NCBI GenBank assembly: GCA_945906975.1
Contig: CAMDRY010000173.1
Location: 1 to 6,734 of the forward strand
DNA length: 6,734 bases
Reading direction: 5' to 3'
Origin: Bordetella parapertussis
GTDB taxonomy: Bacteria; Pseudomonadota; Gammaproteobacteria; Burkholderiales; SG8-39
The position numbers and the translations under genes are program-made. This document shows positions 4,643 through 6,734 of the stretch, piece after piece. The notes below the pieces were generated by a model. The model was not told where the DNA came from. It ran no database searches and saw nothing but the letters and a program-made list of their open reading frames with translations. The number at the start of each line of letters is the position of its first letter. The stretch's first letter is position 1.

Positions 4643-5063
4643 GATCGGGCAGATCAAGGCCCACCCGACCGAGGCCGCCGAAGTGCAAAAGCTGCTGGCT
4701 GCTGCGGCAAGAAACCTCGCCGATGCGCGCGCGACCAGCATCGGACCCGAAACGCGTTTTGACGCGGCGTACAAGGCGCTCATGCAAACGGCCCTCGCCG
4801 CCTTGCTGGCACACGACTACCGGCCGGACACCAACCGCCCCGGGCACCATGTCACGGTGATACAAGGCCTCGCTCTCACCATCGGATTGACCGGGGCGCG
4901 CATCAACGTGCTAGACACCCTGCGGCGCCAGCGCAACCTGTCCGATTACACCGGGGAAGACATCGACGACTCCTCGGTCGGGCATTGCGCTGCAGAAGCC
5001 GGGCAACTGCTGCAAGAGGTTACGGCCTGGCTCAAGGCAAACCGGCCGCACCTGGCGCCTTAA
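4620..5063 (+). CDS. HEPN-like toxin partner, module B (intact)
   Basis: An all-helical 147-residue protein. I start it at the GTG at 4620 rather than the ATG at 4614: GGGGA (4610-4614) is then a properly spaced SD, and (M)SLQNLL aligns with MSLSAWL of module A. Conserved features shared by both copies are NLADA, the helix TRFDAAYKALMQTALAALLA, YR-x4-N-x-PGHH, and INVLDTLRRQRNLSDY followed by a C-terminal helix. The R-N-x3-Y (Arg105, Asn106, Tyr110) sits where HEPN RNases carry R-x4-6-H. HEPN partners of MNT proteins are usually RNase toxins. The Tyr substitution means activity cannot be assumed, though the invariant PGHH pair could supply His. It overlaps the upstream gene, so co-translation is likely. 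Confidence 0.72.
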   Translation: MSLQNLLKIGQIKAHPTEAAEVQKLLAAAARNLADARATSIGPETRFDAAYKALMQTALAALLAHDYRPDTNRPGHHVTVIQGLALTIGLTGARINVLDTLRRQRNLSDYTGEDIDDSSVGHCAAEAGQLLQEVTAWLKANRPHLAP

Positions 5064-5104
5064 GGCCGACCATGGCCCCCGTCACGCCCGGCTGAATCTG
5101 CTGT

Positions 5105-5171
5105 TTGCCGATATCCGACATAAGGCTGTACCATTCAGAGAATGGATCATGCGTGGAACGAGGAATGATTC
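5105..5171 (+). promoter_or_regulatory. hicBA-like control region with two dyads
   Basis: A perfect inverted repeat CCATTC-AGA-GAATGG (5131-5145) and a second dyad GAATGATTC (5163-5171) lie upstream of the HicB-like start. Possible promoter pairs are TTGCCG (5105-5110) with TACCAT (5129-5134) at 18 bp, or CCGACA (5115-5120) with GAGAAT (5138-5143) at 17 bp. Either -10 overlaps the first dyad, as expected for autorepression. Assignments are by eye. Confidence 0.5.
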
Positions 5172-5205
5172 AAGACAACAGGTTCCAGGCCGGAAAGGCA
5201 GCCAA

Positions 5206-5412
5206 ATGAACGAAATCATTTTTGTAGTTGAAGACGCTCCCGAAGGCGGCTACACCGCCAAGGCGGCGGGCGAGGCCATTTTCACCGAAGCCGACACGCT
5301 CGACGAACTGCACGCGCAGGTCCGCGACGCGGTACGTTGCCATTTTGACGACGCTGCAGCGCCCAAACTGATCCGGCTGCATTTTGTGCGTGATGAAGTT
5401 ATTGCGGCGTGA
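5206..5412 (+). CDS. hicB: HicB-like antitoxin (short form)
   Basis: A 68-residue acidic protein with the HicB partial RNase H-like fold pattern: strand NEIIFVVEDAPEGGYTAKAA (2-21), strand AIFTEADTLDELHAQVRDAV (24-43, containing the first helix), then PKLIRLHFVRDEVIA. The ATG at 5206 is chosen for its SD (GGAAAGG, 5192-5198) and family N-terminus; the frame is open to 5149 but that part is not family-like. Short proteins of this type are often mislabelled 2-oxoisovalerate dehydrogenase. It lacks the C-terminal helix-turn-helix or ribbon domain of longer HicB, so how the operon binds DNA is unclear. Its stop overlaps the toxin start (GTGA). Confidence 0.8.
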   Translation: MNEIIFVVEDAPEGGYTAKAAGEAIFTEADTLDELHAQVRDAVRCHFDDAAAPKLIRLHFVRDEVIAA

Positions 5413-5651
5413 AACTCCCGCGTGACCTGTCCGGTGCGCGGCTTGCGAAAGCGCTGACACGGGTCGGGTACAGCATCACGCGCCAGACAGGCAGCCATTT
5501 GCGGCTTACAACCGCCAGCCCCTCCGAGCATCACGTCACAATCCCCGCTCACGATCCGCTGAAAGTGGGCACCCTGGCAGCAATCCTTGCCGATGTTGCC
5601 GCCCACCAGGAAATCAGCCGCGACGAACTGCTGGACCGACTCTTCGGCTGA
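5409..5651 (+). CDS. hicA: HicA-family mRNA interferase toxin
   Basis: An 80-residue protein of the HicA (YcfA-like) family, with a small dsRBD-like fold that cleaves mRNA independently of the ribosome. It starts at GTG 5409, inside the antitoxin stop (GTGA, 5409-5412). Signature segments are LAKALTRVGYSITRQTGSHL (12-31), containing the GSH motif with probable catalytic His30, HHVTIPAHDPLKVGTLAAIL (41-60), and C-terminal helix ISRDELLDRL. The antitoxin-before-toxin order is common for this short HicB variant. It appears intact. The stop codon lies within the left arm of an 8-bp inverted repeat. Confidence 0.88.
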   Translation: MKLPRDLSGARLAKALTRVGYSITRQTGSHLRLTTASPSEHHVTIPAHDPLKVGTLAAILADVAAHQEISRDELLDRLFG

Positions 5652-5696
5652 CAGCGTTTGGCTCGGCACCGGGAGCGCGCGGGCGTGTTGTCAGCC
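5646..5696. repeat. 8-bp inverted repeat between convergent genes
   Basis: GGCTGACA (5646-5653) and TGTCAGCC (5689-5696) are perfect inverted arms separated by 35 bases that hold a smaller GCTC/GAGC dyad. The element spans the hicA stop and ends just before the stop of the convergent minus-strand gene (5703). It may be a bidirectional transcription barrier, a protein site, or terminal repeats of a tiny insertion. There is no T-run. Confidence 0.45.
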
Positions 5697-5702
5697 ATCG
5701 CC

Positions 5703-6196
5703 CTACTCTTCGACGCACCCGTCCCAGGCGATGCGGCTGATGGCGACCAGTTCCTCCACCGACAAGAACGCCGCCTTGTTGATCCAGTGAAAATGATCGA
5801 GTTCGTATTCGGCGATGTTCGCCGACCAGGCGTCGAACAGCAGGTAGATGGCGGCGACTTTTGCGTCGACGTTTTGCCGGGGCGCGTGGGCGTAGATGTG
5901 CGGCTCGTCCCAGCGCCCCCAGTTGTCATCGTACGAACGCAACCACAGGATCCAGTGCGTGCGCGGTTGGTCGACAGGTAATAGGCGTCAAGGCGCGCAT
6001 TGATCATGCTCCACGCCCACTCCACCTGCCCGATGTAGCGGGCCGAGCGCGGCATTTTCAGCGATGGCGGGACGGACCCGGGCGCATCCCGCGTGCCTGC
6101 AAACCCGGTCGGGCGCGGCGGCAGCGGCACCACCAGCGACAGGCGCTGCTGCGGCAGTTCCTCCGGCCGCATCGGGATGCGCGGAAGCGCGCCCAT
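5703..6196 (-). pseudogene. unrecognised protein, frameshifted
   Basis: The ATG at 6196 has a strong SD (GGAGGAG) and overlaps the stop of the upstream gene by one base (TGATG). About 78 residues read well (MGALPRIPMRPEELPQ, then RYIGQVEWAWSMINARLDAY), then the frame degenerates to Ser/Thr/Arg-rich nonsense. Coherent protein continues two bases offset: THWILWLRSYDDNWGRWDEP, DAKVAAIYLLFDAW, HWINKAAFLSVEELVAISRI, ending at a TAG (5703-5705). The junction is CGCGCACGCAC on the minus strand (~5955-5966); removing one CG/GC unit gives NRTHW and about 163 residues. This is consistent with a 2-bp repeat expansion, or with a sequencing error. The protein is Trp/Asp-rich and soluble-looking. I do not recognise the family. 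Confidence 0.6.
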
Positions 6197-6734
6197 CACA
6201 GCTCCTCCGGCGCTTCGATGTGGGCGGCGCACACTCTCTGGCGCAGCAGCGCGTCAAACTCATCGTAGAACTCCGACCGCCCGCTGAAAAAATCCAGCTT
6301 GCCCTCGAGGTTGCCCTCGTAGTTCATCTCCAGCACGTCCATGAGCGGCCATGTCGCGGTGAAGAACGCGTACAACTCGCCAAGGCTGAGCGGCTTGTCC
6401 GAGCTGCGTTCGTTGTCGCCACTCAGCGTGTCGCCGCCGTACTCGTCCACCACGCGGTAGTGAATGCAGCCCTCACCGCGCCGCGCATACAGGCTGGTGA
6501 CGTCCCCGGTGGTCGAGCGGATGCTGATGCGCGCGATCTCGATTTCGGTCTCATCAAGGTCGGGCAGGTATTCGCCGCCCATGAGCGCCGGGTGGATGCG
6601 GCCGATGGCGCGGCGCTCTGCTTCGGAGAGCGCCGACTTGGCGAGGAACGCGGGCACTTCATCGAGGCGCCCGGCGTCGATGAGGTCTTTTAGCGCCGCC
6701 TTGCGCGCTGCGCCCTTGACCCGCGCAAGCAAGT
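6196..6734 (-). CDS. unrecognised protein, 5' end outside window
   Basis: At least 178 residues; the frame is open to the window edge and its only early start option is a TTG at 6732, so the true start is probably outside. The N-terminal ~45 residues look helical (LKDLIDAGRLDEVPAFLAKS, ALSEAERRAIGRI). The centre is strand-rich and acidic (EYLPDLDETEIEIARISIRS, IHYRVVDEYGG). The C-terminal part includes LSLGELYAFFTATWPLMDVL and FYDEFDALLRQRV. There are no membrane segments or obvious catalytic motif. I cannot name the family. It overlaps the next gene by one base, so the two form a translationally coupled minus-strand operon convergent with the HicBA-like pair. Confidence 0.7.
   Translation of the reverse strand, partial: LLARVKGAARKAALKDLIDAGRLDEVPAFLAKSALSEAERRAIGRIHPALMGGEYLPDLDETEIEIARISIRSTTGDVTSLYARRGEGCIHYRVVDEYGGDTLSGDNERSSDKPLSLGELYAFFTATWPLMDVLEMNYEGNLEGKLDFFSGRSEFYDEFDALLRQRVCAAHIEAPEEL

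Noticed and set aside
5549..5960. Ser/Arg-rich continuation of the frameshifted minus-strand gene
   Set aside because: It is a nonsense frame running into hicA antisense; the coherent sequence lies in the neighbouring frame ending at 5703.
6064..6693. Long plus-strand open frame at the right end
   Set aside because: Its composition is low-complexity Ala/Val/Arg, and the opposite strand reads as coherent coupled proteins with a strong SD.

Overview
This is a GC-rich, proteobacteria-like stretch of accessory DNA with no recognisable housekeeping operon. It is mostly small two-gene modules of toxin-antitoxin type packed end to end. The GC-rich coding style, Shine-Dalgarno (SD) use, and the C/G-run hairpin at the left edge suggest a beta- or gammaproteobacterial chromosome or genomic island. 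That assignment is an inference; no phylogenetic marker is present. I see no integrase, transposase, tRNA or CRISPR array.

Layout. (1) 43-66 is a hairpin repeat. 122-424 encodes a DUF4258-like protein, followed by a coupled 28-codon ORF (421-507). 650-1213 encodes an ORF6N-domain protein. (2) 1271-2365 is module A: a winged-helix plus nucleotidyltransferase (MNT) protein (1310-2017) overlapping a HEPN-like partner that is frameshifted near 2219-2222. (3) 2366-2605 is mostly featureless, but its last ~40 bases hold the control region of a HigB-like toxin (2606-2962) and HigA-like antitoxin (2967-3290). (4) 3287-3829 on the minus strand encodes a stand-alone RelA/SpoT-type HD hydrolase. It converges on higA, and the two stop codons share the palindrome CTAG. 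(5) 3972-5063 is module B, an intact paralogue of module A. (6) 5206-5651 is a HicB-like/HicA pair. (7) 5703-6734 on the minus strand is an unrecognised two-gene unit: an upstream gene running off the window edge and a downstream gene with a frameshift near 5955-5966.

How it fits together. Modules A and B are the most informative part. Both have the same architecture: a promoter with its -10 about ten bases before the start codon, two operator-like repeats exactly 21 bp apart (two helical turns), and an SD-led HEPN start overlapping the nucleotidyltransferase 3' end. The operator sequences differ between the modules. This looks like one autoregulated MNT/HEPN system that duplicated and diverged in DNA specificity, with the HEPN partner of one copy later broken. 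HEPN-MNT pairs are established toxin-antitoxin systems in other subfamilies (HEPN RNase held by a nucleotide-transferring antitoxin). In both HEPN copies here the usual R-x4-6-H motif reads R-N-x3-Y, so the mechanism may differ.
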